Position numbers and translations under genes: made by a program
Shown: positions 15,632-23,683 of the stretch, piece after piece
Numbering within the stretch: position 1 is the stretch's first letter
Layout: each line of letters begins with the position of its first letter
Source: Streptomyces sp. AcH 505
Lineage (GTDB): Bacteria; Actinomycetota; Actinomycetes; Streptomycetales; Streptomycetaceae
Assembly (NCBI RefSeq): GCF_000818175.1
Contig: NZ_JTIY01000001.1
Location: 754,935-790,049, forward strand
Direction of reading: 5' to 3'
Length of the DNA stretch: 35,115 nucleotides
The notes under the pieces: generated by a model
Told to the model about the DNA's origin: nothing
Seen by the model: only the letters and a program-made list of their open reading frames with translations
The model's database searches: none

Positions 15632-15970
15632 TCAGACCTTGACGGCTTCCGGGGCGGTGCCGACGATCAGCGGCTCCAGCTCGCGGGAGATCCGGCGCTC
15701 CACGAAGAAGGCGGCGGTCGGGACGGTGCCGGCCAGCAGCACCCAGAGCTGCTTGGCGACCGGCCAGTGGGCCTTGGAGCCGAGGTTGAAGGCGACGCCG
15801 AGGTAGACGATGTAGAGCCAGCCGTGCGCGATACCGACGATCTCGACGAAACCGTCGGCCCCGTCGATGTCGAGCAGGTACTTGGCGATGACTCCGAGAG
15901 TCAGCAGGACCAGCAGCACGCCCGTGACGTACGCCATGACCCGATAGCGGGTCAGCACGCTTCGTTTCAT
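15632..15970 (-). CDS. DUF3817 membrane protein
   Basis: Small integral membrane protein of unknown role, 112 residues, with three hydrophobic segments: VMAYVTGVLLVLLTLGVIAK, GWLYIVYLGVAFNLG and LWVLLAGTVPTAAFFVE. The pattern HGWLYIVY, then P-T-A-A-F-F-V-E-R-R matches DUF3817. A paralogue is at 21884..22228. The ATG at 15970 has no ribosome binding site, and TACGCT lies 7 nt upstream, so the message may be leaderless. Confidence 0.85.
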   Translation of the reverse strand: MKRSVLTRYRVMAYVTGVLLVLLTLGVIAKYLLDIDGADGFVEIVGIAHGWLYIVYLGVAFNLGSKAHWPVAKQLWVLLAGTVPTAAFFVERRISRELEPLIVGTAPEAVKV

Positions 15971-16047
15971 GGGGACGAGCGTAACCGCACGTTCCGGGCG
16001 ATCTTCGCGCGGGTCGGCCGCTCGCGGCCCGGTCCTGCGGGACGGTG

Positions 16048-16554
16048 TCAGGCGTCGAAATCCTCGGCGGCGACCCGCAGCGGACGGAGCATCGCGAAGA
16101 TCTCCGCGCACTCCTCCGCGTCGTACGCGCCGAGGCCGAAGTCCATCTCCATCAGATCCTTGGTGGCCGCCTCCACGACCTCCCGGCCCTTGTCCGTGAT
16201 GGAGGCGAGGGTGCCGCGGCCGTCGTTGGGGTTGGGCCGCTTGTCGACGAGCCCGGACCGGACGAGCCGGTCCACGGTGTTGGTGACCGAGGTCGGATGG
16301 ACCATCAGCCGCTCGCCTATCTTCGACATCGGCAGCTCGCCCGCCTTGGAGAAGGTGAGCAGCACCAGTGCCTCGTACCGGGCGAAGGTCAGCCCGTACG
16401 GCTTGACGACGGCGTCGACCTCGGCGAGCAGAATCTGCTGGGCTCGCATGATCGACGTGATCGCACCCATGGAGGGCACGGGCCCCCAGCGCTGCTGCCA
16501 CAGTTCGTCGGCGCGTGCGATGGGATCGAAGGGGAGGCTCAGCGGCTTCGGCAC
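16048..16554 (-). CDS. MarR family transcriptional regulator
   Basis: The 168-residue winged-helix regulator contains YGLTFARYEALVLLTFSKAG, ELPMSKIGERLMVHPTSVTN, TVDRLVRSGLVDK and the wing PNDGRGTLASITDKG. The DxRxxxxxLT-like wing and the long N-terminal helix (ADELWQQRWGPVPSMGAITS) fit a common Streptomyces MarR subgroup. It is upstream of the DUF3817 and icmA genes on the same strand, about 77 nt before DUF3817, so acyl-CoA metabolism is a plausible but unproved target. The GTG at 16554 is chosen because it sits 7 nt after a -10 element. Confidence 0.88.
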   Translation of the reverse strand: MPKPLSLPFDPIARADELWQQRWGPVPSMGAITSIMRAQQILLAEVDAVVKPYGLTFARYEALVLLTFSKAGELPMSKIGERLMVHPTSVTNTVDRLVRSGLVDKRPNPNDGRGTLASITDKGREVVEAATKDLMEMDFGLGAYDAEECAEIFAMLRPLRVAAEDFDA

Positions 16555-16561
16555 GGCACCG

Positions 16562-16590
16562 ACCCTACCCACAGGTCATATGCTGGTCAG
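16562..16590 (-). promoter_or_regulatory. Leaderless promoter of the marR gene at 16554
   Basis: Minus-strand CTGACC (16590-16585), 17-nt spacer, TAGGGT (16567-16562), then 7 nt to the GTG start. Four of six bases match the -35 consensus. Confidence 0.5.
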
Positions 16591-16717
16591 CCTTGTCTCG
16601 CAGTTCGGTCCGATCACCCGGGCCGTACCGTCCACTGGTGTCGATCCCGGAGCGAGATGCCCCTTATGTCACGATGAGCCGGTCCTGTCGTTACGGAGCC
16701 GTCGCCAAGGGGGCTGG

Positions 16718-17761
16718 ATGTCCGGCCGCAGACCGCATAGCCGCCCGCTCGCCGCCACACTGACGGCCGCCGCCCTCGCCGCGCTGCTCGCCGTCGGCGG
16801 CTGCTCGTCACCGTCCTCCGGCGAGGAGCCGGGCGCCCAGGCCGGGCTCTCGGTGGCCAACGGCGAGGCGGCGCCCACCGCCGACTCACCGTTCTGGGTC
16901 GACCCGGACAGCGACGCGGCCCGCGAGGTCGTCCTGCGGCGCAAACAGGGCCGCGCGGCCGAAGCGACGGCCCTGCGGCGGATCTCGGAGCGCCCCGTCG
17001 CCGACTGGCCGGCCGGTGACAACCCGGCGCCGGAGATCCAGCGGGCGGTCCGGGCCGCCGCGGAGCACCGGCGCACCGTGGTCCTCGTCGCGTACAACAT
17101 CCCGCACCGCGACTGCGGCCTCTACTCGGCGGGCGGCGCGCCCGACGCCCAGGCGTACCGCGACTGGATCGGGGCCTTCGCCGGGGCCATCGGCGACGCG
17201 CCCGCCGTGGTGATCCTGGAGCCGGACGCGCTGCCGCACATCGCGGACGGCTGCACACCGCCGCAGGGCCAGGCCGAGCGGTACGAACTGCTGTCGCAGG
17301 CCGTCAGCCGGCTGAAGCGGCAGCCGAGGACCCGGGTCTACCTCGACGCGGGCAACCCGGCCTGGATCTCCGACCCGGCGCGGCTGACCGGACCGCTGCG
17401 GCGCGCGGGGATCAACGTGGCCGACGGGTTCTCGCTCAACGTGTCCAACTTCCAGAGCAACGACAGCGTCAAGCTGTTCGGCACGCAGCTGTCCGGCCTG
17501 CTCCGCGGCTCGCACTTCGTCATGGACACCAGCCGCAACGGCGCGGGGCCGCTGCCCGGCAACCGCGCGGAGGCCTGGTGCAACCCGCCGGGCCGGGCGC
17601 TCGGCACACCGCCGTCCACCAACACCGGCAACGAACTCCTCGACGCCTATCTGTGGATCAAGCGGCCCGGCGACTCGGACGGCCCCTGCCGGGGCGGGCC
17701 GGCCGCCGGCACCTGGTGGCCCGACTACGCACTCGGCCTGGCCCGCCGCGCGAAGAACTGA
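16718..17761 (+). CDS. cslZ: Glycoside hydrolase family 6 lipoprotein (CslZ-type endoglucanase)
   Basis: Predicted to trim beta-glucan at the cell surface. The 347-residue protein has a signal peptide ending in a lipobox-like VGGC (Cys29), so it is probably lipid-anchored. The GH6 domain shows AYNIPHRDCG with the conserved Asp132, VILEPDALPHIADGC with the general acid Asp170, VYLDAGNPAWI, DTSRNGAGP, and the late WIKRPGDSDG block. All are expected for an active GH6 enzyme. The ATG at 16718 has AAGGGGG just upstream. It converges on glxA with 3 nt between the stops. Context with glxA and cslA identifies it as the CslZ partner; by sequence alone it would be a generic GH6 endoglucanase or cellobiohydrolase. 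Confidence 0.88.
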   Translation: MSGRRPHSRPLAATLTAAALAALLAVGGCSSPSSGEEPGAQAGLSVANGEAAPTADSPFWVDPDSDAAREVVLRRKQGRAAEATALRRISERPVADWPAGDNPAPEIQRAVRAAAEHRRTVVLVAYNIPHRDCGLYSAGGAPDAQAYRDWIGAFAGAIGDAPAVVILEPDALPHIADGCTPPQGQAERYELLSQAVSRLKRQPRTRVYLDAGNPAWISDPARLTGPLRRAGINVADGFSLNVSNFQSNDSVKLFGTQLSGLLRGSHFVMDTSRNGAGPLPGNRAEAWCNPPGRALGTPPSTNTGNELLDAYLWIKRPGDSDGPCRGGPAAGTWWPDYALGLARRAKN

Positions 17762-17764
17762 CCG

Positions 17765-19732
17765 TCAGCCCTTCACCTGGATCCACTTCGCCACCGACGA
17801 CACCCCGTCCGCGTCGGTGACGAACAGCATGTACCAGCCGGGCGGCACCAGCGTGCGGTCCTCGGGCACGTGGACCGTCACCGAGTCCTTCTGCCGGGTG
17901 AGGTCCAGCGCGATCGACCGCTGCTCCACGTCCGTGGTGTGCGTGACCGCGCTGGGCCGCATCAGCCGCGCCTTGACGATCGCGCCCGGGTTCGCCGTCG
18001 TGAAGCGGGCCCTGCCCCGCTGGTCGGGCTGATCGGGCCCCTCCCCCAGCACCGGGCGCCGCGCCGCCTTGCCGCCCTGGAGGCTCGGCGGGGTGTAGAT
18101 CTCCACCCGCTGCTCGAACGTGCCGAGCTTGGTGTTGTCGGCGTCGTCGAAGAGCGGGTCCGAGCCGAACGTCACCACCCGGCCGTCGGGCAGCAGCAGC
18201 GCCTCGGAGTGGTAGTTGCGCCCCACGGTCGGATCGGCCGCGGGCCGGAACGCGTTGGTCTTCGCGTCGAAGAACTGCGCCTTGTGGATGTCGCTGGCGC
18301 TGCGCCCCCGGTAGTTGGACGAGCCGCCGGTGGTGAAGACCGAGTCGTCCGGCATCAGCACGCTGCTGAGGTAGCGGGTGCCCTGCGGCAGCCTCGGCCC
18401 TTCCTGGAAGGCGGGGTTGTCCTTCTTCAGGTCCACGATGCCGGTCCTGGGCGTCGACTTGGACGACTCCCCCACCCCGCCGCCGCCCAGCACCATCACC
18501 TTCTGGTCCTGCACCGGCGGCAGCAGCACCGACGCCGACGTCTCCGTCTGGTCGATGTCGGTGAGTCCGTTGACCCGGGTGAAGGTGTTGGTGCCCAGGT
18601 CCCACAGCCCCGGCTGGCGGCCCTTCTCGGCCGGTCCGTAACCGGCGTTGGAGCCGGAGTAGAACAACTTGCCGCCCTTGGTGAGGAAGAGCGCCGGGTA
18701 CGTCGGGAAGTAGCGGGACGGGCCCTTGGTCCAGGTCTTGGCGGCCGGGTCGTAGATCTCGTTGTCACCGGTCTGTACGACACCGACGTCGTCGAGGCCC
18801 GAGACCGCGAGCACCCGGCCGTCGTCCAGGCCGACCAGCGTCGGGTACCAGCGGGCCTTCTTCATCGGGTCCACGGGGATGTACCGCTCCGCCGTGGGGT
18901 CGAACTCGTAGGCCTCCTTGATGCCTTGGAAGTCCTGCTTCTCGGTGGTGAGTTTCTGCGCGAGCCCGTAGAGGTTGTCGGCGTCCTTGCCGCGCAGCCC
19001 CTCGATCTCGTACTGGGCCGCCTCGGTCGTCAGCGCCTGCGGGCCCTTCTCCGCGGCCTCCACGAACACCCGGGCCTCACCGGCCGTGATCTTCGTCTTC
19101 CAGGGCAGCATCCGGCCGCCCTTGGCGTAACTGACCTTGAACTCCCGTTTGGCCTTGGGCACGGTGACGGGGAACTTGCTGACGTACTCGACGCCGGACG
19201 GCGAGCGGAAGCGGGTGCCCTTCTTGAACGTGACGGCCTTGTCGGGGCTCTCGTTCTTGACGCGCATGCCGCCGCCGGCCCGCTTGACCGTGCCGTCCAG
19301 CACCTCGTAGCGCGCCGTGCCGCCCGCCACCAGCAGCTTGCCGTCCGGGAGTTGGCTGTGGCCGCCGCAGAAGAAGTCGACCGGGGTGGGGATCTTCTTG
19401 AAGGAGTTGTCGGCCGGGTTCCACAGGACGGTGTCGAAGGATCCCGCGTCGAACTTCTTCTGGTTGTTGCCGGACCCGGCGATGATCAGCACCTTGCCGG
19501 TGTGCAGCAGCGCCGCGTGGATCGCGTTGACCCGGTACTTGTGCGGGACGTCGAGCAGACTCCAGGAGCCGTAGCGCGCCTTGTACCCGGGCTGCGCGAT
19601 CTTGTACGCGTGGTACTTGTCGCCGGCGAAGGAGACAGCCGCGGGGGCGTTGAGGCCGGCGAGAACCACCAGCGCGCCGCCGCCGATCAGTGTCTTCTTG
19701 AGCTTTTTCGACGGCCGGTACCGGTAGGCCAT
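17765..19732 (-). CDS. glxA: GlxA mononuclear copper-radical oxidase
   Basis: Galactose-oxidase/glyoxal-oxidase-like enzyme that, in S. lividans and S. coelicolor, is needed for the CslA-made glycan at hyphal tips and for development. The 655-residue protein has a short cytoplasmic N-terminus and one membrane anchor (LIGGGALVVLAGLNAPAAVS). Kelch-type propeller repeats carry the copper centre: FFCGGHS (Cys122, thioether partner), ARWYPTLV near 295 (cross-linked Tyr preceded by the stacking Trp), GRNYHSEALLL (axial Tyr and His ligand) and VTHTTDVEQR (second His ligand). A C-terminal immunoglobulin-like DUF1929 domain ends at WIQVKG. All redox and metal residues are present. It follows cslA by 3 nt and is surely co-transcribed with it. 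Confidence 0.95.
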   Translation of the reverse strand: MAYRYRPSKKLKKTLIGGGALVVLAGLNAPAAVSFAGDKYHAYKIAQPGYKARYGSWSLLDVPHKYRVNAIHAALLHTGKVLIIAGSGNNQKKFDAGSFDTVLWNPADNSFKKIPTPVDFFCGGHSQLPDGKLLVAGGTARYEVLDGTVKRAGGGMRVKNESPDKAVTFKKGTRFRSPSGVEYVSKFPVTVPKAKREFKVSYAKGGRMLPWKTKITAGEARVFVEAAEKGPQALTTEAAQYEIEGLRGKDADNLYGLAQKLTTEKQDFQGIKEAYEFDPTAERYIPVDPMKKARWYPTLVGLDDGRVLAVSGLDDVGVVQTGDNEIYDPAAKTWTKGPSRYFPTYPALFLTKGGKLFYSGSNAGYGPAEKGRQPGLWDLGTNTFTRVNGLTDIDQTETSASVLLPPVQDQKVMVLGGGGVGESSKSTPRTGIVDLKKDNPAFQEGPRLPQGTRYLSSVLMPDDSVFTTGGSSNYRGRSASDIHKAQFFDAKTNAFRPAADPTVGRNYHSEALLLPDGRVVTFGSDPLFDDADNTKLGTFEQRVEIYTPPSLQGGKAARRPVLGEGPDQPDQRGRARFTTANPGAIVKARLMRPSAVTHTTDVEQRSIALDLTRQKDSVTVHVPEDRTLVPPGWYMLFVTDADGVSSVAKWIQVKG

Positions 19733-19735
19733 GGC

Positions 19736-21517
19736 TCAGTTCCCTCCTGTCGTCGTCGTGGCGAACGCCGGCTGCGGCTCTCCGCCCGTGTCGGTGTCCG
19801 TGTCGGTGGCCGGCGGGCCGGCCGCGCGCGCCGGCGCCGGGCCCGCGAGCCGTTCCTGCCTGCTCGTCCAGAGCCAGATCGCGACAGGCGCGAGCGAGAT
19901 GACCAGCGCCAGCACCGCCCAGGTGCGCATCGCGGCATGGGTGTGGCCGAGGAAGACCGAGGCGATCAGCGAGCTGGTCAGCACGGCCGCCCAGAAGAGG
20001 TGCAGCCGGAAGGTCATCAGCCGGTCGGGGCTGGCCTCGCCGCCCTTGGGGGTGACCACGAAGCGGCCCCGGGTGCGCAGCAGCGCCGAGCCGAACGACT
20101 TGAGGTAGATCGGCGCCGACAGGGCCGACATCGCCATGCCCGCGAGCCCGCCCGAGCCCTCGGGCTCGTGGGGCGAGACGTTGTGCCGCCGGTTCCACAG
20201 GTAGAGGCCGACCTGGAGGGCCGCGGCGTCGCTGTAGAGCATCAGCCAGACCTCGGACGACACCTGCGTGCCGGAGGCGCCCAGCCACAGGAACAGCACG
20301 GAGCTGAGGATGCCGAGGAACCAGTTGACGGCCGTCATCGGGTAGTAGACGAGCATCAGCGTGTAGCTGAGCAGCCGGCCCGGCGGCACCCGGAACGGCG
20401 CTTTCCAGTACTGCTTGATCAGGGTCTCGAAGGTGCCGCGCGACCAGCGCAGCTGCTGGGTGAAGAAGTCGGTCCAGGACGCCGGGCCCTCGCCGACCGC
20501 CAGCACGTCGGGGGTGTAGACGGAGCGCCAGAACCGGCCGGTGAGCGGGTTCCTGGTGCGGTGCAGCTCGAAGCCGGTGGCCATGTCCTCGGTGATCGAG
20601 TCGTAGAGGCCGCCGACCTGCTTGAGCGCCTTGATCCGTACGACGTTGTTGGTGCCGACGAACATCGGCGCGTGGTAGCGGTTGCCCGCGCGCTGGATCA
20701 GGGCGTGGAAGAGGAACTGCTGCGACTCGGCGGCCTTGGTGACGGGCGAGTCGTAGTTCCCGTACACCTGCGGTCCGACGACGAAGGCGACGTCCGGGTC
20801 GCGGAAGTAACCGAGCATCCGCTCAAGGAAGTTCGGCAGCGGTACGTGGTCGGTGTCGACGGAGGCGAAGAAGTCGTACTCGTCGCCGTGCATCGCGAGC
20901 CACGCGTTGTAGTTGCCGTGCTTGGTACGGGCCTTGTGCACGCCCTTCGCGCGGTTCCACTCGGGGACGCCGCTGCGGGTGAAGTGCCGTACGCCGAGCT
21001 CGGCGCAGAGCGCGCGGGCGGCCTCGTCGTCGCCCTCGTCGAGGAGCCAGACGTCGAGCGGTCCGCAGTGCCGCAGCCGTACCGCGCCTTCGAGGGTGGC
21101 CCGCACCATGGCGAGCGGTTCCTTGCCGGGTACGTACGTGGTGAGGAACGCGACGCGGGTGCCGACCTCGGCGGGGACGGGCACGGGGTCCCTGGCGACC
21201 ATCGTGGCGTGCGCGATCGAGGCGACGTTCACCAGCATGAAGAAGGCGATGGCCCCGATCGACACCAGCATCACGTGGTCGAAGGCGATCAGCCAGCGCT
21301 CACCGCCGGCCCGCTCGGTGCGGTGGCTCGGCCAGACCAGGTAGACCAGCAGCATGCCGGAGAGCAGCGGCGCGAGCGTCATCAGCAGGACGGCTCGTAT
21401 TCGGTGGGGTTCCTGTGCGAGCAGACTCCGGTACTGCACCCGGTAGGCGACGGCCGGGTCGGGTTCGTCGAGCGGGCCGGCGAGGCAGCTGTGAAGGTCG
21501 TACTCGTACTCGGACAT
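19736..21517 (-). CDS. cslA: CslA cellulose synthase-like glycosyltransferase (GT2)
   Basis: Membrane-embedded processive synthase making a beta-glucan at growing hyphal tips. The 593-residue protein has two N-terminal membrane segments (RAVLLMTLAPLLSGMLLVYL; VMLVSIGAIAFFMLVNVAS), then the GT-A domain with DEGDD (160-164), DTD (221-223), the catalytic-base motif TED (309-311) and QQLRW (354-358), followed by a C-terminal bundle of about five segments. A Thr/Asp-rich tail ends it. CslA of S. coelicolor interacts with the polarity protein DivIVA. Scy, a partner of the same tip complex, is encoded 11 kb away in this window. No PilZ domain is seen. Start is ATG 21517; the upstream GGGGA is too close to act as a normal ribosome site. 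Confidence 0.95.
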   Translation of the reverse strand: MSEYEYDLHSCLAGPLDEPDPAVAYRVQYRSLLAQEPHRIRAVLLMTLAPLLSGMLLVYLVWPSHRTERAGGERWLIAFDHVMLVSIGAIAFFMLVNVASIAHATMVARDPVPVPAEVGTRVAFLTTYVPGKEPLAMVRATLEGAVRLRHCGPLDVWLLDEGDDEAARALCAELGVRHFTRSGVPEWNRAKGVHKARTKHGNYNAWLAMHGDEYDFFASVDTDHVPLPNFLERMLGYFRDPDVAFVVGPQVYGNYDSPVTKAAESQQFLFHALIQRAGNRYHAPMFVGTNNVVRIKALKQVGGLYDSITEDMATGFELHRTRNPLTGRFWRSVYTPDVLAVGEGPASWTDFFTQQLRWSRGTFETLIKQYWKAPFRVPPGRLLSYTLMLVYYPMTAVNWFLGILSSVLFLWLGASGTQVSSEVWLMLYSDAAALQVGLYLWNRRHNVSPHEPEGSGGLAGMAMSALSAPIYLKSFGSALLRTRGRFVVTPKGGEASPDRLMTFRLHLFWAAVLTSSLIASVFLGHTHAAMRTWAVLALVISLAPVAIWLWTSRQERLAGPAPARAAGPPATDTDTDTGGEPQPAFATTTTGGN

Positions 21518-21524
21518 ATCCCCA

Positions 21525-21553
21525 ACAAAAGGGGACGTTCCCTGGCGTGTCGA
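21525..21553 (-). promoter_or_regulatory. Possible leaderless promoter of cslA-glxA
   Basis: Minus-strand TCGACA (21553-21548, 5 of 6 of the -35), 17-nt spacer, TTTTGT (21530-21525), then 7 nt to the ATG. TCCCC and GGGGA flank the -10 as a short inverted repeat. It would let cslA-glxA be expressed apart from the two genes upstream. Confidence 0.4.
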
Positions 21554-21590
21554 CCGGTGTCGTCCGAGTGAGGCGCTTTACGTTCGACGG

Positions 21591-21887
21591 TTACTTCGTA
21601 CGGAGGTGTCGCTCCACCGTCTCGACCTTGGACGTGAGGCCGTCGGTGACGCCCGGCCTGATGTCGGCCTTGAGTACGAGCGAGACGCGCGGGGCCTTCG
21701 CCTCGACGGCGGCGACGGCCCGCTTCACGACGTCCATCACCTCGTCCCACTCCCCCTCGATCGAGGTGAACATGGCGTCGGTGTGGTTGGGCAGCCCCGA
21801 CTCACGGACCACGCGCACGGCGTCGGCGACGTACTCGCCGACGTCCTCGCCGGCACCGAGCGGGGAGACGGAAAAGGCGACGATCAT
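21591..21887 (-). CDS. MTH1187 family thiamine-binding protein
   Basis: Small cytoplasmic alpha/beta protein of 98 residues matching the MTH1187/YkoF-like family (formerly DUF77): [61 protein letters not shown]. Some members bind thiamine; the cellular role is unsettled. Its ATG overlaps the stop of the DUF3817 gene in ATGA, so the two are co-translated. cslA starts 73 nt further on, with a candidate promoter of its own. Confidence 0.9.
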   Translation of the reverse strand: MIVAFSVSPLGAGEDVGEYVADAVRVVRESGLPNHTDAMFTSIEGEWDEVMDVVKRAVAAVEAKAPRVSLVLKADIRPGVTDGLTSKVETVERHLRTK

Positions 21888-22228
21888 GCGTTCACCGTAC
21901 CCTCGCGGCGGGCGCGCGCTGCGATGACCGCGTCGGCGGAGGCCCGCTTGAGCTTGCGCTCGGCGAAGAAGCCGCCGGTCGGCAGCACGGACAGCAGGAG
22001 ATAGAGGGCGGCGGTGCCGATGCCCCACTTGGCGCGCCGCCAGGAGTCCGCCCAGAAGAGCACGTACAGGACGAAGAGCACCCCGTGGATCATGCCCATG
22101 GCCGGGACCGCGTTGAAGTCGGTGGTGCGCTTGAGCACCGAGCAGACGAGCAGCAGCAGGAACGACACGGCCTCGGGCGCCGAGACCAGCCGGAGGCGGT
22201 GGAGAGCGGATGCGGTCTTGATGTCCAC
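21884..22228 (-). CDS. DUF3817 membrane protein, second copy
   Basis: The 114-residue protein has three hydrophobic segments: [30 protein letters not shown] and [15 protein letters not shown]. It shares the H-G-x-L-x-x-x-Y and P-T-(G/A)-(G/A)-F-F-(A/V)-E-R-(K/R) patterns with the copy at 15632..15970, but the rest is divergent. The GTG at 22228 has AAGGTG 8 nt upstream. It is followed directly by the thiamine-binding-family gene. Function unknown. Confidence 0.85.
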   Translation of the reverse strand: MDIKTASALHRLRLVSAPEAVSFLLLLVCSVLKRTTDFNAVPAMGMIHGVLFVLYVLFWADSWRRAKWGIGTAALYLLLSVLPTGGFFAERKLKRASADAVIAARARREGTVNA

Positions 22229-22272
22229 GGGTCAGGCACCTTCGTCAGGGGGCATCGATCGGTGAGCGGGAT

Positions 22273-22292
22273 CTTGTGAACGGATGCACAAG
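22273..22292. promoter_or_regulatory. Inverted repeat CTTGTG-N8-CACAAG
   Basis: Perfect 6-bp arms lie in the 166-nt divergent gap between the DUF3817 and AIM24 genes. It is a candidate regulator site or part of the DUF3817 promoter. Confidence 0.3.
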
Positions 22293-22394
22293 CCCCGCCT
22301 CATTGTGTCAGCCGGACCTCCGCCGACGGGTACCAGGGTCGGGTCGTGACATCAGGCCCTGTTCGCCGCGCCCCCGGCCCGTTACCTTCGTCCC

Positions 22395-23033
22395 GTGGCT
22401 CAGTTCCGACTCCAAGGCAGCAAGATGCTCGCGGTCGATATGACCGGCGACGCGGTAAAGGCGAAGAACGGCTCGATGGTCGCCTATGACGGCCGGATGA
22501 CGTTCAAGAAGCTGTCCGGCGGCGGTGAGGGTCTGCGGGGCATGGTGACCCGCCGGCTGACCGGCGAACAGATGACGGTGATGGAGGTGAGCGGCCAGGG
22601 CACCTGCTGGTTCGCGGACCGGGCGAGCGAGATCAATCTCGTCTCGCTCCACGGCGACAAGCTCTTCGTCGAGGCGAGCAACCTGCTCTGCACCGACGCG
22701 GGGCTCCGGACGGGCACGACCTTCACCGGGCTGCGCGGCGGCGCGAGCGGCAACGGTCTGTTCACCACGACCGTCGAGGGCATGGGCCAGGCGGCGATCA
22801 TGTCGGACGGCCCCGCTGTGGTGCTCCGGGTGACCGGGCAGTACCCGCTGATGGTCGACCCCGGCGCGTACATCGCCCACCAGGGCAACCTCCAGCAGAA
22901 CTTCCAGTCCGGGGTCAACTTCCGCACGCTCATGGGCGAGGGTTCCGGCGAGTCCTTCCAGATCCGCTTCGAGGGCGACGGGCTCGTCTACGTACAGCCC
23001 AGCGAGCGGAACACGATCGGGGGTGACGTCTGA
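22395..23033 (+). CDS. AIM24 family protein, first of three
   Basis: Function unknown. The 212-residue protein has the beta-rich AIM24 (TIGR00266-like) fold: MLAVDMTGDAVKAKNGSMVA, GQGTCWFADRASEINLVSL, LFVEASNLLCTDAG, GNGLFTTTVEGMGQAAI, MVDPGAYIAHQGNL and the C-terminal SFQIRFEGDGLVYVQPSE. No signal peptide or membrane segment is seen. GTG 22395 is 6 nt after TACCTT, so the operon transcript may be leaderless. Its stop overlaps the next start in TGATG. The family is named after a yeast mitochondrial cristae protein; bacterial members have no agreed role. Confidence 0.9.
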   Translation: MAQFRLQGSKMLAVDMTGDAVKAKNGSMVAYDGRMTFKKLSGGGEGLRGMVTRRLTGEQMTVMEVSGQGTCWFADRASEINLVSLHGDKLFVEASNLLCTDAGLRTGTTFTGLRGGASGNGLFTTTVEGMGQAAIMSDGPAVVLRVTGQYPLMVDPGAYIAHQGNLQQNFQSGVNFRTLMGEGSGESFQIRFEGDGLVYVQPSERNTIGGDV

Positions 23034-23683
23034 TGCCGTTCCGTGAGATCAACTCGAAGATGGTCGAGGCGACCGTCATGCCGGGGCAGAAGATGTTCAG
23101 CCAGCGCGGCGCGATGATCGCCTACCGCGGGGACGTCAGCTTCACCCCCAACATCCAGGGCGGCCAGGGCGGTGTGATGTCGATGATCGGCCGCCGGGTC
23201 GCCAACGAGGCCACCCCGCTGATGACCGTCGAGGGCAACGGCACGGTGATGTTCGGCCACGGCGGCCACCACATCCAGGTGATCGGCCTGACCGGCGACA
23301 CCCTGTACGTGGAGGCCGACCGGCTGCTGGCCTTCGACGGGACGCTCCAGCAGGGCACGATGTTCATGGGCTCGCAGGGCGGGGTCATGGGGATGGTGCG
23401 CGGCCAGGTGACCGGACAGGGTCTGTTCACCACGACGCTCAAGGGCCATGGGTCCGTGGCCGTGATGGCGCACGGCGGGGTGATCGAGGTGCCCATCTCC
23501 CCGGGGCGCGAGGTCCATGTGGACCCGCAGGCGTATGTCGCGCACCACGGCGACGTACGGAACAAGCTCTCCAGCGCGCTCGGCTGGCGCGACATGGTGG
23601 GGCGCGGCTCGGGCGAGGCGTTCCAGCTGGAGCTGAGCGGCAACGGTGCGGTGTACGTCCAGGCGTCGGAGGAGAAGCTGTGA
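23033..23683 (+). CDS. AIM24 family protein, second of three
   Basis: The 216-residue paralogue has the same layout as its neighbours: MPGQKMFSQRGAMIAYRGDV, GHHIQVIGLTGDTLYVEADR, VTGQGLFTTTLKGHGSVAVM, HVDPQAYVAHHGDV and AFQLELSGNGAVYVQASE. It is rich in Gly and Met around 45-55 and 110-125 (GGQGGVMSMIG, GSQGGVMGMV). It shares one base with the gene before and four with the gene after, so the three are made in step and may form a hetero-oligomer (inference). Confidence 0.9.
   Translation: MPFREINSKMVEATVMPGQKMFSQRGAMIAYRGDVSFTPNIQGGQGGVMSMIGRRVANEATPLMTVEGNGTVMFGHGGHHIQVIGLTGDTLYVEADRLLAFDGTLQQGTMFMGSQGGVMGMVRGQVTGQGLFTTTLKGHGSVAVMAHGGVIEVPISPGREVHVDPQAYVAHHGDVRNKLSSALGWRDMVGRGSGEAFQLELSGNGAVYVQASEEKL

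Noticed and set aside
17870..21571. 1,233-codon open frame on the plus strand opposite glxA and cslA
   Set aside because: It is an antisense shadow of two well-supported genes; its product is Arg/Val/Gly-rich without family motifs, and long false frames are normal at this G+C content.
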